Source: Kaistia defluvii
GTDB lineage: Bacteria > Pseudomonadota > Alphaproteobacteria > Rhizobiales > Kaistiaceae
DNA: 64,000 nucleotides
Reading direction: 5' to 3'
Assembly: GCF_026343955.1 (NCBI RefSeq)
Contig: NZ_JAPKNI010000007.1
Coordinates: 1-64,000 of the forward strand
Shown here: one piece after another, positions 1 through 9,268 of the stretch
How the letters are laid out: each line of letters starts with the position of its first letter
Numbering within the stretch: position 1 is the first letter of the stretch
Notes under the pieces: generated by a model
What the model saw: the letters and a program-made list of their open reading frames with translations, nothing else
What the model was told of the DNA's origin: nothing
Databases searched by the model: none
Made by a program: the position numbers and the translations under genes

Positions 1-418
1 ACAATCATATGGTGGGCGTGATTGAGTCCCGAGCCTAGCGGCGCACAAGGCCACAATCCGAGCCAAACTTGCTCTGGCGCAGCACCAGTGTCTTCACCAA
101 CGCTCTCCCAGCAGCGGTAGGATCCGACCCTGGCCGTTTGCTCGCGGGGAACGTCAGGGAAAGATCGTTCTGCCCGAACGGATGAGCGCGACGGCGGTCG
201 ATCCTCTGATCGCGTTGGCGATCGAGGGGCTGGGCATTGCCTGTCTGCCGCCCTTTGCGATCCGCGACGAGATCGCTGACGGCCGTCTCGTGTCGATTTT
301 GGACGAGTGGGTGGAAGAGGCTGATCAGTTCAACGTGCTCTGGCCGGCCAGCCGCCAGATCACGCCCAAACTGAGGGCGTTCGTCGACTTCATGTCCGAG
401 CATCTGCAGCCGCAATAA
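1..418 (+). pseudogene. LysR-type regulator, C-terminal fragment, apparently frameshifted
   Basis: The reading frame from base 26 to the stop at 416-418 encodes the C-terminal part of a LysR effector-binding domain: a stretch with CLHQRSPSSGRIRPWPF, then GLGIACLPPFAIRDEIADGRL and a closing FVDFMSEHLQP. That frame is closed by TGA at 23-25, yet the frame one base over reads MVGVIES just before it, which would join naturally to PSLAAH. One missing C in the run at 28-30 would restore a single frame. The 5' part lies outside the window, so a sequencing error or a gene intact upstream cannot be excluded. It converges on the oleate hydratase gene. Family assignment is firm; pseudogene status is inference. 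Confidence 0.55.
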
Positions 419-492
419 GCATCGCATATCGCGCCGGTTCGTCCCGTTTTCGCTGTCATGGTGACGGGCGGAGCGGCGGCTATCTGGCACAC

Positions 493-2259
493 TCATTCGG
501 AAATCAGCTTATACTCCTTCAGCAGGTCGCCGATCTCGGTTGTATCGAGCTTTTTCAGAAGCAGGTTGCGCAGGAAGGCCGGGCCTGGGATGTCGATCCC
601 CTTACCATCTCGCAGCGGAGCCACGGCCGCCAGCAGCGTGCGAATGTCGTAGGTCGAGTTGAACACTTCCGGCACGCCGCGTTCGATATTAAGCAGCGTA
701 TAGACGGCCTCCATCGGCGTGCGCACCGAGTATTCGGTGGTGAAGATGCAATCCCGCTCCTTCGCCTCGGCGAACTGGCCGATGAACGCGAAATTGACGG
801 CATCCTTTGGCACGACATCTGGTCGGTCGCCGGCCTGGCGCGGCATGAAGAACGCGGTGATGTAGGGCATCATCACCGGCACTGTCTTCGCGCCGGTTGC
901 CGCCAGTTCAGGAATCTCCTCAACCGGCACGCCCAGATGGTAGAGCCACTCCTGCGTGATCTCCTCGCCGCTGCAGTCCTGCATCGGTTTCTTCACGTAG
1001 TCGCCGGGCCTGTCCACGAATAGCGAATAGAACCAGCACACGACCTGATCCTTCGGCTGTTGCTTGAAGTGCGGCTGGCGGTTCACCGTCCAGCTGCACA
1101 GCCAACTCGAATCTTTGACGGTGACAATGCCGCCGCTGACCACCTTGCCGCTGAAGGGATCGCGTTTGACGACCTTCTGGATGTAGCTGGGGATACGCTC
1201 ATCGAGCGTGGTGATCGTGGCCGATTCCCATTTTGTCTCCGGAATGTGGGCGCCGAACACGTCGGGGCGGCCAAAAGCCGGATCCTTCGCGGCGATGCGC
1301 CGCCACAGGTCCCATGCCGGGGCCGGCCCCTCGTTGAGCTTTGCAGGCGTGTGATGATCGCCGGTGTCGGAATTTTCGGTCAGCGAGCCGATGGTCATGA
1401 ACACCAGATCGTCCGGGCCGAGATCAACGCCGCTCGGTGCGTCATCTTGCAGCCAGTGGATGCGCGTGGCCTGCTTGCGGTCCGACTGAATTTCGAAATC
1501 GACGTCGGTGACCTCGACGCCATAGCGGAACGTCACGCCGTGATCCTGCAACCATTTGACCAGCGGCAGGACAAGCGATTCATATTGATTGTACCGGGTG
1601 AATTTTAGCGTCGAAAAATCCGCCAGGCCGTGGATGTGATGAATGAAGCGATGCAAATAGAGCTTCATCTCCAGTGCCGAATGCCATTCCTCGAAGGCGA
1701 ACATGGTGCGCCAGTAGAGCCAGAAATTGCTGGCCAGGAAATCCTCGCCGAGGACTTCGTTGATGCGCTTGTTCTCCATCTCCTCGCGGGTAGCGAAGAA
1801 AAGCCGCAGCAGATCCTTTTGCGCCTTGTCGTTCAGGGTCAGCAGGGCCTTGTCGGGAACGTCTTGCCCCTGCTTCTGTGTGGTGCGCTGCAGCGAGGAG
1901 TTGGGATCGCTCTTGTTGAGCCAGAAGAATTCATCGAGGACGCTTGCATCGTCGATCTCCAGCGAAGGGATCGAGCGGAACAGGTCCCACAGGCATTCGA
2001 AATGGTCTTCCATCTCGCGGCCGCCTCGGATCACGAAGCCCTTTTCAGGTTCCTTGATCCCGTCCAGCGCGCCACCCGGCAGCTTCAACTCTTCGAGGAT
2101 GGTGATCCGGTCGCCTGCCATGTGTCCGTCGCGGATCAGGAAGGCTGCGCCGGCAAGCGAGGCAAGGCCCGATCCAACGAACCAGGCCGTCTTGTTCTCG
2201 ACCCCTTCGGGTTTGCGGGGACGGGCAAAGGCTTCGAAGTTTCCGCTGGAATAGTGCAT
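493..2259 (-). CDS. ohyA: Oleate hydratase (MCRA family, FAD-dependent)
   Basis: About 588 residues, the normal size for fatty acid double-bond hydratases, which add water to the cis-9 bond of oleate to give 10-hydroxystearate using FAD as a structural or stabilising cofactor. The N-terminus carries a dinucleotide-binding motif (FVGSGLASLAGAAFLIRDG), followed by ILEELKLPGGALDG and GGREMEDHFECLWDLF, all typical of the family. The ATG at 2257-2259 is chosen because GAAGGA lies about 8 bases upstream; an in-frame start 60 bases further up has no such support. It is the last gene of a leftward run that begins with the transhydrogenase genes. In context it could feed a hydroxy fatty acid to the neighbouring dehydrogenases, but that is inference. 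Confidence 0.93.
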   Translation of the reverse strand: MHYSSGNFEAFARPRKPEGVENKTAWFVGSGLASLAGAAFLIRDGHMAGDRITILEELKLPGGALDGIKEPEKGFVIRGGREMEDHFECLWDLFRSIPSLEIDDASVLDEFFWLNKSDPNSSLQRTTQKQGQDVPDKALLTLNDKAQKDLLRLFFATREEMENKRINEVLGEDFLASNFWLYWRTMFAFEEWHSALEMKLYLHRFIHHIHGLADFSTLKFTRYNQYESLVLPLVKWLQDHGVTFRYGVEVTDVDFEIQSDRKQATRIHWLQDDAPSGVDLGPDDLVFMTIGSLTENSDTGDHHTPAKLNEGPAPAWDLWRRIAAKDPAFGRPDVFGAHIPETKWESATITTLDERIPSYIQKVVKRDPFSGKVVSGGIVTVKDSSWLCSWTVNRQPHFKQQPKDQVVCWFYSLFVDRPGDYVKKPMQDCSGEEITQEWLYHLGVPVEEIPELAATGAKTVPVMMPYITAFFMPRQAGDRPDVVPKDAVNFAFIGQFAEAKERDCIFTTEYSVRTPMEAVYTLLNIERGVPEVFNSTYDIRTLLAAVAPLRDGKGIDIPGPAFLRNLLLKKLDTTEIGDLLKEYKLISE

Positions 2260-2328
2260 CGCAAATATCCTTCTCAGTAAGCGCCGGCTCATCGTGTTTC
2301 GGATGGCAGCGTTCGTCATCAGCCTCGC

Positions 2329-2744
2329 TTATCGGGCTTCGAGGCATAGGTGGCCGCCGGCGTTCTTTTTCCCCGTGTCCGTTACATGCGCAAAATATCC
2401 CTTGCGCACGAGATTCATAAATTCGAGACCGGACGTGGCGTAGCCGCCGTCGCGCGTATTGCCGGTGAATTGCGGATCCTCGCACAGGTTCTCGCGCGCG
2501 CTTCGGCAGTAAGGGCAAATCCTGCAGATATGGCCGAGCCAGGGGATGCCGACGCGTTCTACTGGACGATGGTCGTCAACGCCGATGCCGACAGCCTCGA
2601 TGCGGCCGACGATCTCATGGCCGGGAATGAGATCTTGACGAGAATCTGGCCCGCGCCCACGGTGGGCACCGGGACCTCTTCGATCCTCAACGGCTTGCCG
2701 AATTCGCGGACGACCGCAGCCTTCATGGTCCTGGTCCTGGTCAT
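2329..2744 (-). pseudogene. Zinc-type alcohol dehydrogenase remnant with internal deletion and truncation
   Basis: A good start remains: ATG at 2742-2744 with GGAGG five bases upstream, followed by MKAAVVREFGKPLRIEEV and VGAGQILVKI, the N-terminus of a medium-chain zinc alcohol dehydrogenase. At about 2620-2645 the frame changes and continues with IPGHEIVGRIEAVG, RVGIPWLGHICRICPYC and ARENLCEDPQFTG. The segment that should hold the first catalytic zinc ligands (the GVCHTD region of the family) is missing, so this is an internal deletion of roughly 75 bases plus a frame change. After GGYAT homology ends and a stop follows at 2329-2331, so the whole NAD-binding half is gone. The four-cysteine structural zinc region is partly kept. 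Confidence 0.8.
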
Positions 2745-2896
2745 GGATACCTCCAGGGTGTTGGTTGACGTATTCTCGAGGATTGCTTTCACACTCCTGG
2801 CGGCGCAGTTGTTCCAGCGATAGGCGAGGGCGCGTTCGATCGGGGCGTGCGATCCGATGAGGTACCCGGATCGCGGTCCGCCCGACGCCGATGAAA

Positions 2897-3715
<819 letters not shown>

Positions 3716-3726
3716 TTAAGATCAAT

Positions 3727-3756
3727 GCTCCCTCAAGCCGAAAGGCGGGAGGGAGC
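3727..3756 (-). terminator. Hairpin between aldehyde dehydrogenase and SDR genes
   Basis: Perfect 8-bp arms GCTCCCTC (3727-3734) and GAGGGAGC (3749-3756) enclose a second small stem GCC-GAAA-GGC with a GNRA-like tetraloop. No T-run follows in the direction of transcription, so it may be a weak terminator, an mRNA-stabilising structure or a processing site rather than a full terminator. It could adjust expression of downstream genes relative to the transhydrogenase genes. Confidence 0.45.
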
Positions 3757-3761
3757 CGTGC

Positions 3762-5153
3762 TCAGAAATGAGCGTCGATATCGACCACGTCGATGAGCTT
3801 GTGGTTTACGAATTCCTTCAGCCCGAGACCGATGAGTTCGCGGCCATAGCCGGAGCGGCGGATGCCGCCGAAAGGCAGGTCGGCCTCCACCTTGGTGGGA
3901 TGGTTGACGAAGACCATGCCCGTCGAAATCTGTTTGGCGACTTCAAAGCCATGGGCGGGGTTGGAGGTGAACACCGAACCGCCGAGGCCGAAGGGGCTAT
4001 CGTTGGCGATGCGCACGGCGTCGGCCTCATCCTTCGCCCGGAACAGCAGTGAGACCGGTCCGAAGAACTCCCAGTAGCGTGCTGGATTGTCCTCGCCGAC
4101 ATCCGTCAGGATGGTAGGCTGGACGAAGGCGCCCTGATTGGGCACAGGCGGCCCGACCTCCTCGGCCCTCGCGCCGAGCCTTACCGCCTCGCGGATCTGC
4201 TCCTTCACGTCGTCGGCAGCCTTCTGCGACGACAGCGGCGCCAGCGTCGTGTTCGGATCGAAGGGGTCGCCGGCGACGAGACCCGCGACGCCCGTGCGAT
4301 AACGCTGGAGGAAAGAATCATAGACCGGATCGACGACGATCAGGCGCTTGGAAGAGCAGCAGACCTGTCCGCCGTTCCAGTGCCGGCCGAACACGGCCCA
4401 TTTCGTCGTCTTCTCCAGATCGGCGTCCGCCAGCACCACGAAGGCGTCGGCGCCGCCGAGTTCCATGGTCGACTTCTTCAGCGCCTTGCCCGCCTGCGCG
4501 GCCACGATTGATCCAGCAGCTTCGGACCCCGTCAGCGCGACGCCGTGGACGCGATCGTCGTTGATAATCAGTTCGATCTGCGCACGCGTGGCATACAGGT
4601 TCCGGAAGGCGCCATCTGGAAGGCCGGCCTCCCGCATCAGTTTCTCGAAGGCAGCCGCACTCTGCGGCACGTTGGAGGCATGTTTCAGCAATACCGTATT
4701 CCCGGCTGAAAGCTGCGGCGCGAGGATGCGGGCAATCTGGTAATAGGGGAAGTTCCACGGCTCGATCGCCAGAAGCACGCCGAGCGGCTCGTGCACGAGG
4801 ATGGCGTCGCCCTCCGCCGGATCGAGCACCGGCAGTTTTCCGGGCTTGAGCAGTTCCTCGGCGTTGCGGACGTAATATTCAAAGATCTTCGCCGACAGCT
4901 CGACCTCTGCCTTCGCTTCGGCGAAGATCTTGCCCATCTCCAGCGTCAGCAACTTTGCATAGGCATCGCTGTCACGGCGCAGGATGTCGGCCGCCTTCTG
5001 CAGGATGCGGCCACGTTCAGCAAAGGGCGTGGTCTTCCAGTCCAGAAAGGCGCTATGGGCTTTGTCGATTGCCTCGCGCACCTCCGCGTCCGTCGCGTCG
5101 GCAAAGGTTTTTAGCGTTTCACCGCTATAGGGATTGATCGTTGCGTAGGTCAT
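3762..5153 (-). CDS. NAD(P)-dependent aldehyde dehydrogenase, succinate-semialdehyde dehydrogenase-like
   Basis: 463 residues, ALDH superfamily. It has PWNFPYYQ in the cofactor pocket, the general base Glu in STMELGGADAF, the catalytic Cys in GGQVCCSSKR and the C-terminal FGGIRRSGYGRELIGLGLKEFVN. The short N-terminus (INPYSGETLKTF) and overall pattern resemble the SSADH/YneI-GabD branch. It oxidises an aldehyde to an acid with NAD(P); the exact substrate is unknown. It stands between pntB (57-base gap) and the SDR gene in the same direction, so the operon joins aldehyde and alcohol oxidation with nicotinamide transhydrogenation. Confidence 0.88.
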   Translation of the reverse strand: MTYATINPYSGETLKTFADATDAEVREAIDKAHSAFLDWKTTPFAERGRILQKAADILRRDSDAYAKLLTLEMGKIFAEAKAEVELSAKIFEYYVRNAEELLKPGKLPVLDPAEGDAILVHEPLGVLLAIEPWNFPYYQIARILAPQLSAGNTVLLKHASNVPQSAAAFEKLMREAGLPDGAFRNLYATRAQIELIINDDRVHGVALTGSEAAGSIVAAQAGKALKKSTMELGGADAFVVLADADLEKTTKWAVFGRHWNGGQVCCSSKRLIVVDPVYDSFLQRYRTGVAGLVAGDPFDPNTTLAPLSSQKAADDVKEQIREAVRLGARAEEVGPPVPNQGAFVQPTILTDVGEDNPARYWEFFGPVSLLFRAKDEADAVRIANDSPFGLGGSVFTSNPAHGFEVAKQISTGMVFVNHPTKVEADLPFGGIRRSGYGRELIGLGLKEFVNHKLIDVVDIDAHF

Positions 5154-5210
5154 TTTTCTCTCTCCTTCAATTGATGGAGCGGTCAGGCGAATGGCGCCTT
5201 TCCACCTGTT

Positions 5211-6626
5211 TCAGGCGCCAAGGTCCTTCACCGCCTGGACCATTTGCGTGAGCACGGCCTGGGCATCGCCATAGACCATGCTGCAATTCTCCCCGTAGAA
5301 GAGGAGGTTCTCGACGCCGGAATAGCCTTTGCCCTGGCCGCGTTTGATGACGTAGACCTGATGGGCCTGGTCGGCGTTAAGGATCGGCATGCCGTAGATC
5401 GGCGAGGACTTGTCGGTGCGTGCCGCCGGGTTGACGACGTCATTCGCCCCGATCACGAGCGCGACATCGGTACTGGCGAAGTCAGCGTTGATGTCTTCCA
5501 TGTCGAAGATAATGTCGTAGGGAACGCCGGCCTCGGCGAGCAGCACGTTCATGTGGCCGGGCATGCGGCCGGCGACGGGATGGATCGCGAACTTGACGTC
5601 GACACCGGCGGCCTGGAGCAGCTTGACGAACTCGTAGAGCTTCTGTTGGCCTTGCGCGACCGCGAGGCCGTAGCCTGGGATGATGATGACGTTCGAGGCG
5701 TAGCGCATGGCGATGCCCGCATCTCTCGCGTCGGTCGACTTCATCTGACCCTGCACCTCGCTGGTGCCGGATGTGGCGGCATCGCCGAAATTCGAGAAGA
5801 GGACGTTGGCGAGCGAACGGTTCATCGCCTTGGCCATCAGGATCGTCAGCAGCGTGCCGGCTGAGCCGACCACCATGCCGGCGATCATCAGCGCCGGGTT
5901 CTGCAGCGCATAACCTTCGAGAGCAACGGCCAGGCCGGTGAAGGCATTGAAGAGCGAGATCACCACCGGCATGTCGGCGCCGCCGATCGGCAGGGTCATC
6001 ATGATGCCGAAGGCCAGCGCACCGAGGAAGAACAGCACCGCCAAAACCGGCAGCAGCGGGTCATCGAAAAAAGCAATGACCGCGACGCCAAGCAGGACGG
6101 TCGTCAGGAACACGAGAGCGTTGACGATGCGCTGTCCGCTGAAGCGCCACGGTCTGTTGATCTTGCCGTCGAGCTTGGCCCAGGCGATCACCGATCCGGT
6201 GAGCGAGATCGAGCCGATCAGCGCGCCTGCCACAGTTACGGCAAGGATCTCCACGGCCTGCATGCCGCGTGCCGAGAGTTCAACTGCCGCCACCGCCGCG
6301 GCAGCGCCGCCCCCCATGCCGTTATAGAGCGCGACCATCTGCGGCATCGCCGTCATCTCGACCTTGCGGCCACGCATCCAGGCCCAACCGCCGCCGATGA
6401 GAAGCGCAATCACGGCTAGGATCAGGTTGATTGTCAGATGCGGCCGGACCGTATCGGGCAGATCGAAGATCACCAGGAAGCTGGCCGCGACCGCGACCAC
6501 CATGCCGACGCCCGCCACCACGATACCCGACAGCGCCGTTGCCGGCGATGACATGCGTTTCAGGCCGAGGATGAAGAAAGCCGCGGCGGCAAGACCGCTC
6601 AATCCCAAAATGTGCTGAGCGAACAT
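5211..6626 (-). CDS. pntB: Proton-translocating NAD(P) transhydrogenase subunit beta
   Basis: 471 residues. The N-terminal half is a bundle of hydrophobic segments (membrane domain dII part), and the C-terminal third holds the NADP(H)-binding dIII domain with VIIIPGYGLAVAQGQ, HPVAGRMPGHMNVLLAEA, DVALVIGANDVVNPAA and IKRGQGKGYSGVEN. It couples hydride transfer between NADH and NADP+ to proton entry across the inner membrane, normally making NADPH. It starts one base after the stop of pntAB, so the two are co-translated. It belongs to the three-subunit form (split alpha) usual in alphaproteobacteria. Confidence 0.96.
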   Translation of the reverse strand: MFAQHILGLSGLAAAAFFILGLKRMSSPATALSGIVVAGVGMVVAVAASFLVIFDLPDTVRPHLTINLILAVIALLIGGGWAWMRGRKVEMTAMPQMVALYNGMGGGAAAAVAAVELSARGMQAVEILAVTVAGALIGSISLTGSVIAWAKLDGKINRPWRFSGQRIVNALVFLTTVLLGVAVIAFFDDPLLPVLAVLFFLGALAFGIMMTLPIGGADMPVVISLFNAFTGLAVALEGYALQNPALMIAGMVVGSAGTLLTILMAKAMNRSLANVLFSNFGDAATSGTSEVQGQMKSTDARDAGIAMRYASNVIIIPGYGLAVAQGQQKLYEFVKLLQAAGVDVKFAIHPVAGRMPGHMNVLLAEAGVPYDIIFDMEDINADFASTDVALVIGANDVVNPAARTDKSSPIYGMPILNADQAHQVYVIKRGQGKGYSGVENLLFYGENCSMVYGDAQAVLTQMVQAVKDLGA

Positions 6627-6627
6627 G

Positions 6628-6951
6628 TCAGTTCTTCTTTCCGGCGGTGGATTTGTCGCCGCTGGTTTTGAACATCGCGAGCATGCGGTCGGTCACGATG
6701 TAGCCACCCGCCGCATTGGCGGCGCCAAGCGCGACAGCAAGAAAGCCGACGATCTGGGCAAACAGCGAGGTCGCGCTGATGAGCGCATGCAGCGCGCCGA
6801 CAACGACGATGCCATGGATGAAGTTCGACCCGGACATGAGCGGCGTATGGAGGATCGAGGGCACCCGGCTGATGACTTCGTAGCCGGTGAAAGCCGCGAG
6901 CATGAAGATGTAAAGGGCGATGAGCCAGGTCATCGATGTGTCGATCGCCAT
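6628..6951 (-). CDS. pntAB: NAD(P) transhydrogenase subunit alpha part 2
   Basis: 107 residues carrying the membrane segments that are the C-terminal part of single-chain PntA. Three hydrophobic helices are visible (LIALYIFMLAAFTGYEVI, FIHGIVVVGALHALIS, VGFLAVALGAANAAGG), with the family sequence RVPSILHTPLMSGSN between them. It lies 12 bases after pntAA and abuts pntB. The size and position are those expected for the split transhydrogenase. Confidence 0.95.
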   Translation of the reverse strand: MAIDTSMTWLIALYIFMLAAFTGYEVISRVPSILHTPLMSGSNFIHGIVVVGALHALISATSLFAQIVGFLAVALGAANAAGGYIVTDRMLAMFKTSGDKSTAGKKN

Positions 6952-6963
6952 TCTGAGATCTCC

Positions 6964-8115
6964 TTATGCGTTCTCGGCTTCGAGGCTTTTTCCGGCCTGG
7001 AGGCTTTCACGAACGACCTTGTTCCGGATCTCGCCCGCATGAGTGAGGGTTGCGCCGGCGATCACCTCGTCCTGGAAGTCGAGTTTGAGCGCGCCGTCCT
7101 TGACGATCAGCCCGATGAGATTGAGCAGGTTCTTGGCGTAGAGTTCGCTCGCATGCTGGGCGAGCGCGGATGGCACGTTCAATGGGCCCAGAATCGTGGC
7201 GGGGCCGACCGTGACCGTTTCGCCGGGCTTCGTACCCTCGCAATTACCGCCGCCCTCGGCACCGAGGTCGACGATGACGGAGCCCGGCCTCATCGCGGAG
7301 ATCTGCGCGGCCGAAATCAGCTTCGGCGACGGCCGTCCAGGCACAGAGGCCGTGGTGATGATCATATCGGCTTCGGCGATGTGCTGGCTGAGCGCCTTTT
7401 GGACCCGTTCCTTCTCATCGACCGTCAGCTCACGGGCATAGCCGCCTTCGCCGCGCGCATCGATGCCGGTCTCGACGAACTTTGCTCCGAGTGACTGGGC
7501 CTGCTCCTTTGTCTCGGGCCGGACGTCATAGCCCTCGGTGATCGCGCCAAGCCGATGCGCGGTTGCAAGCGCCGAGAGGCCGGCGACGCCGAGGCCCATG
7601 ACCAGAACTCTCGCGGCCCGCAGCGAACCGACAGCGGTCGTCATCATCGGCAGGATGCGCGGCATGTGCACGGCGCCGAGCAGCGGCGCATAATAGCCGG
7701 CGAGTGCCGCCTGGCTCGACAGCGCGTCCATCGACTGTGCCCGGCCTATGCGCGGGATCAGTTCCATCGCCAGCGCAGTCACATGTCTGTCCCGCAGCTC
7801 TGCAACGAGGCTTGGATTCGTTTGGCTATAAATGAAAGACACCAGCACGGAGCCGACCTTCATAGCGCGGAGGACTTCGACAGTCGGGGGTTGAACGGCG
7901 AGGACGATGTCCGCATCTGCGACCAGTCCGCTAGCCGTGTCGTAGAACGAAGCATCCTTGTAAGCTTCGTCGGCAAAGGTCGCGGCACGGCCCGCGCCTG
8001 CCTGAAGATTCACCGAAGCACCAAGGCGTTCCAGCCCTGCGGCGACTGTGGGCACGACGGCAACACGCTTTTCGCCCGGCTTTGTTTCCTTGAGGACTGC
8101 TATCTTGATCGCCAT
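6964..8115 (-). CDS. pntAA: NAD(P) transhydrogenase subunit alpha part 1
   Basis: 383 residues, the soluble NAD(H)-binding dI domain, related to alanine dehydrogenase. Seen are MAIKIAVLKETKPGEKRVAVVP at the start, VLVMGLGVAGLSALATAHRLGA as the Rossmann loop, and SVIVDLGAEGGGNCEGTKPGE. It delivers hydride from NADH to the NADP domain of PntB. The ATG at 8113-8115 has GGAG six bases upstream; a GTG 12 bases earlier is the alternative. It is the first gene of the leftward operon and has an exact FNR-type box about 87 bases before the start codon. Confidence 0.95.
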   Translation of the reverse strand: MAIKIAVLKETKPGEKRVAVVPTVAAGLERLGASVNLQAGAGRAATFADEAYKDASFYDTASGLVADADIVLAVQPPTVEVLRAMKVGSVLVSFIYSQTNPSLVAELRDRHVTALAMELIPRIGRAQSMDALSSQAALAGYYAPLLGAVHMPRILPMMTTAVGSLRAARVLVMGLGVAGLSALATAHRLGAITEGYDVRPETKEQAQSLGAKFVETGIDARGEGGYARELTVDEKERVQKALSQHIAEADMIITTASVPGRPSPKLISAAQISAMRPGSVIVDLGAEGGGNCEGTKPGETVTVGPATILGPLNVPSALAQHASELYAKNLLNLIGLIVKDGALKLDFQDEVIAGATLTHAGEIRNKVVRESLQAGKSLEAENA

Positions 8116-8194
8116 AACCGGCTCCACGGTGAATGAGCCTCACCATTGAGGGGATCCTGTGGAGTTCAGCTTAGGCTGCTAGCCGTAGACCGCC

Positions 8195-8208
8195 TTGATC
8201 GAGATCAA
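8195..8208 (-). promoter_or_regulatory. FNR/FixK/Anr-type box upstream of pntAA
   Basis: TTGATCGAGATCAA matches the consensus TTGAT-N4-ATCAA at all ten defined positions. The centre is about 87 bases before the pntAA start codon, compatible with an activator site near -41 and a leader of about 45 bases. Alphaproteobacterial FnrN/FixK proteins activate at such sites under low oxygen. The site also lies about 70 bases upstream of the divergent TetR gene. Function is inferred from the match alone. Confidence 0.6.
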
Positions 8209-8222
8209 ATGAGATCCAGATT

Positions 8223-8240
8223 TCACCTGATATCAGTTGA
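8223..8240 (+). promoter_or_regulatory. Imperfect palindrome, candidate operator of the TetR-family gene
   Basis: An 18-bp inverted repeat (TCAcCTGATATCAGtTGA, one mismatched pair, with a perfect 10-bp core CTGATATCAG) lies about 40 bases before the TetR-family start codon and between the divergent genes. TetR proteins typically bind such sites and repress themselves and a divergent operon. No direct evidence beyond position and symmetry. Confidence 0.45.
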
Positions 8241-8279
8241 GCCTAATTCTCATTGCCAGGGAGGAGGCATTCGAGCAGC

Positions 8280-8930
8280 ATGATGATGACTGTCGGAAGA
8301 AAAAGGTTGAGCCGCCAGGAAACGCAGGCGCAGACCCGTGAAAGCCTTATCGAGGCGGCGCGAAAGCTGTTTGTGGAACGTGGCTTCGGCGGAACGTCAT
8401 TGCGCGACATCGCCGAGGAGGCCGGATACTCGCAGGGGGCGTTCTATTCGAATTTCACCTGTAAGGAGGCTGTGCTGCTTGAACTCCTGAAAAGGCATGT
8501 CGCCGTGGAAGACAGCCAGCTCGATGCCATCGTGGGAAACGAGAATAGCGCGATCGACCAGATCCTCCTCGAGTTGGAAACGAGATTCGAGGCGCTCAAG
8601 GAAAAGAAGGACTGGTCGATACTGGCTGTCGAACTTCAGTTGCATGCGCTGAGAAGTCCGACTTTCGCCGAGAGTTACGCCTGCTTCTGGCGGGAGCACG
8701 AGCAGCGGGTCGCAACGCTGATCGGGCGGATGTTCGCGCGCCTAAGGAAAGCGCCCCCGGCTCGGACGGAGCAATTGGCGATAGGGTTTATTGCACTGGT
8801 CAATGGATTGGTAGTGCAGGAGAGCGTTAGCAGCCCGGCGCGACTTGCTCCGACCCTCACCATGTTCCTGCGAGCCATCATCGCTGCGGGAACGAATGCA
8901 TCCGATGACTCCCCCGAGGCCGGTGCATAA
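8280..8930 (+). CDS. TetR/AcrR-family transcriptional regulator
   Basis: About 216 residues. The N-terminal helix-turn-helix reads TRESLIEAARKLFVERGFGGTSLRDIAEEAGYSQGAFYSNF, the standard TetR DNA-binding domain; the C-terminal ligand domain is all-helical and not diagnostic. Three tandem ATG codons occur at 8280-8288; GAGGAGG at 8261-8267 is somewhat far (12 bases) from the first. An in-frame TTG at 8253 would precede the ribosome-binding site and is rejected. It is divergent from pntAA and probably controls the transhydrogenase/oleate hydratase operon, perhaps sensing a fatty acid or CoA ester; the ligand is not inferable. Confidence 0.9.
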   Translation: MMMTVGRKRLSRQETQAQTRESLIEAARKLFVERGFGGTSLRDIAEEAGYSQGAFYSNFTCKEAVLLELLKRHVAVEDSQLDAIVGNENSAIDQILLELETRFEALKEKKDWSILAVELQLHALRSPTFAESYACFWREHEQRVATLIGRMFARLRKAPPARTEQLAIGFIALVNGLVVQESVSSPARLAPTLTMFLRAIIAAGTNASDDSPEAGA

Positions 8931-9178
8931 TCGGCGGCATGCATCCACCGCTTGGAGGCTGTTCGTGGCGTCCTTTCGATTCCGGACGTTGACGGAGGAT
9001 GGCATGGCCCAGCGGCAGGCAAGGACGACGCCAGAGATCAATCCCTTCAAAGGGGTGTGTCAGACGGCGTTGGAACGGGATCCCCTATCGGCGCAATTCC
9101 ACGCCGATTCAAAGCTATAGGCGGCGTTTTCGCAAGCATAGCGAAGAATATCGCGCTCTAGCGTAGAATCGGCGGGGC

Positions 9179-9268
9179 TGGCGGACGGGGTGGGATTCGA
9201 ACCCACGGAGGGCTTGCACCCTCGGCGGTTTTCAAGACCGCTGCCTTAAACCACTCGGCCACCCGTCC
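9179..9268 (-). tRNA. tRNA-Ser (anticodon UGA)
   Basis: Read on the minus strand, the gene has a GGACGGG acceptor arm pairing with CCCGTCC, the anticodon stem GCGGT/ACCGC around a loop with TGA, a long variable arm (GAGGGTGCAAGCCCTC region) as in class II tRNAs, and the T-arm GGGTTCGAATCCC. The CCA end is encoded (9179-9181 as TGG on the plus strand). It decodes UCA and other UCN serine codons. Confidence 0.97.
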
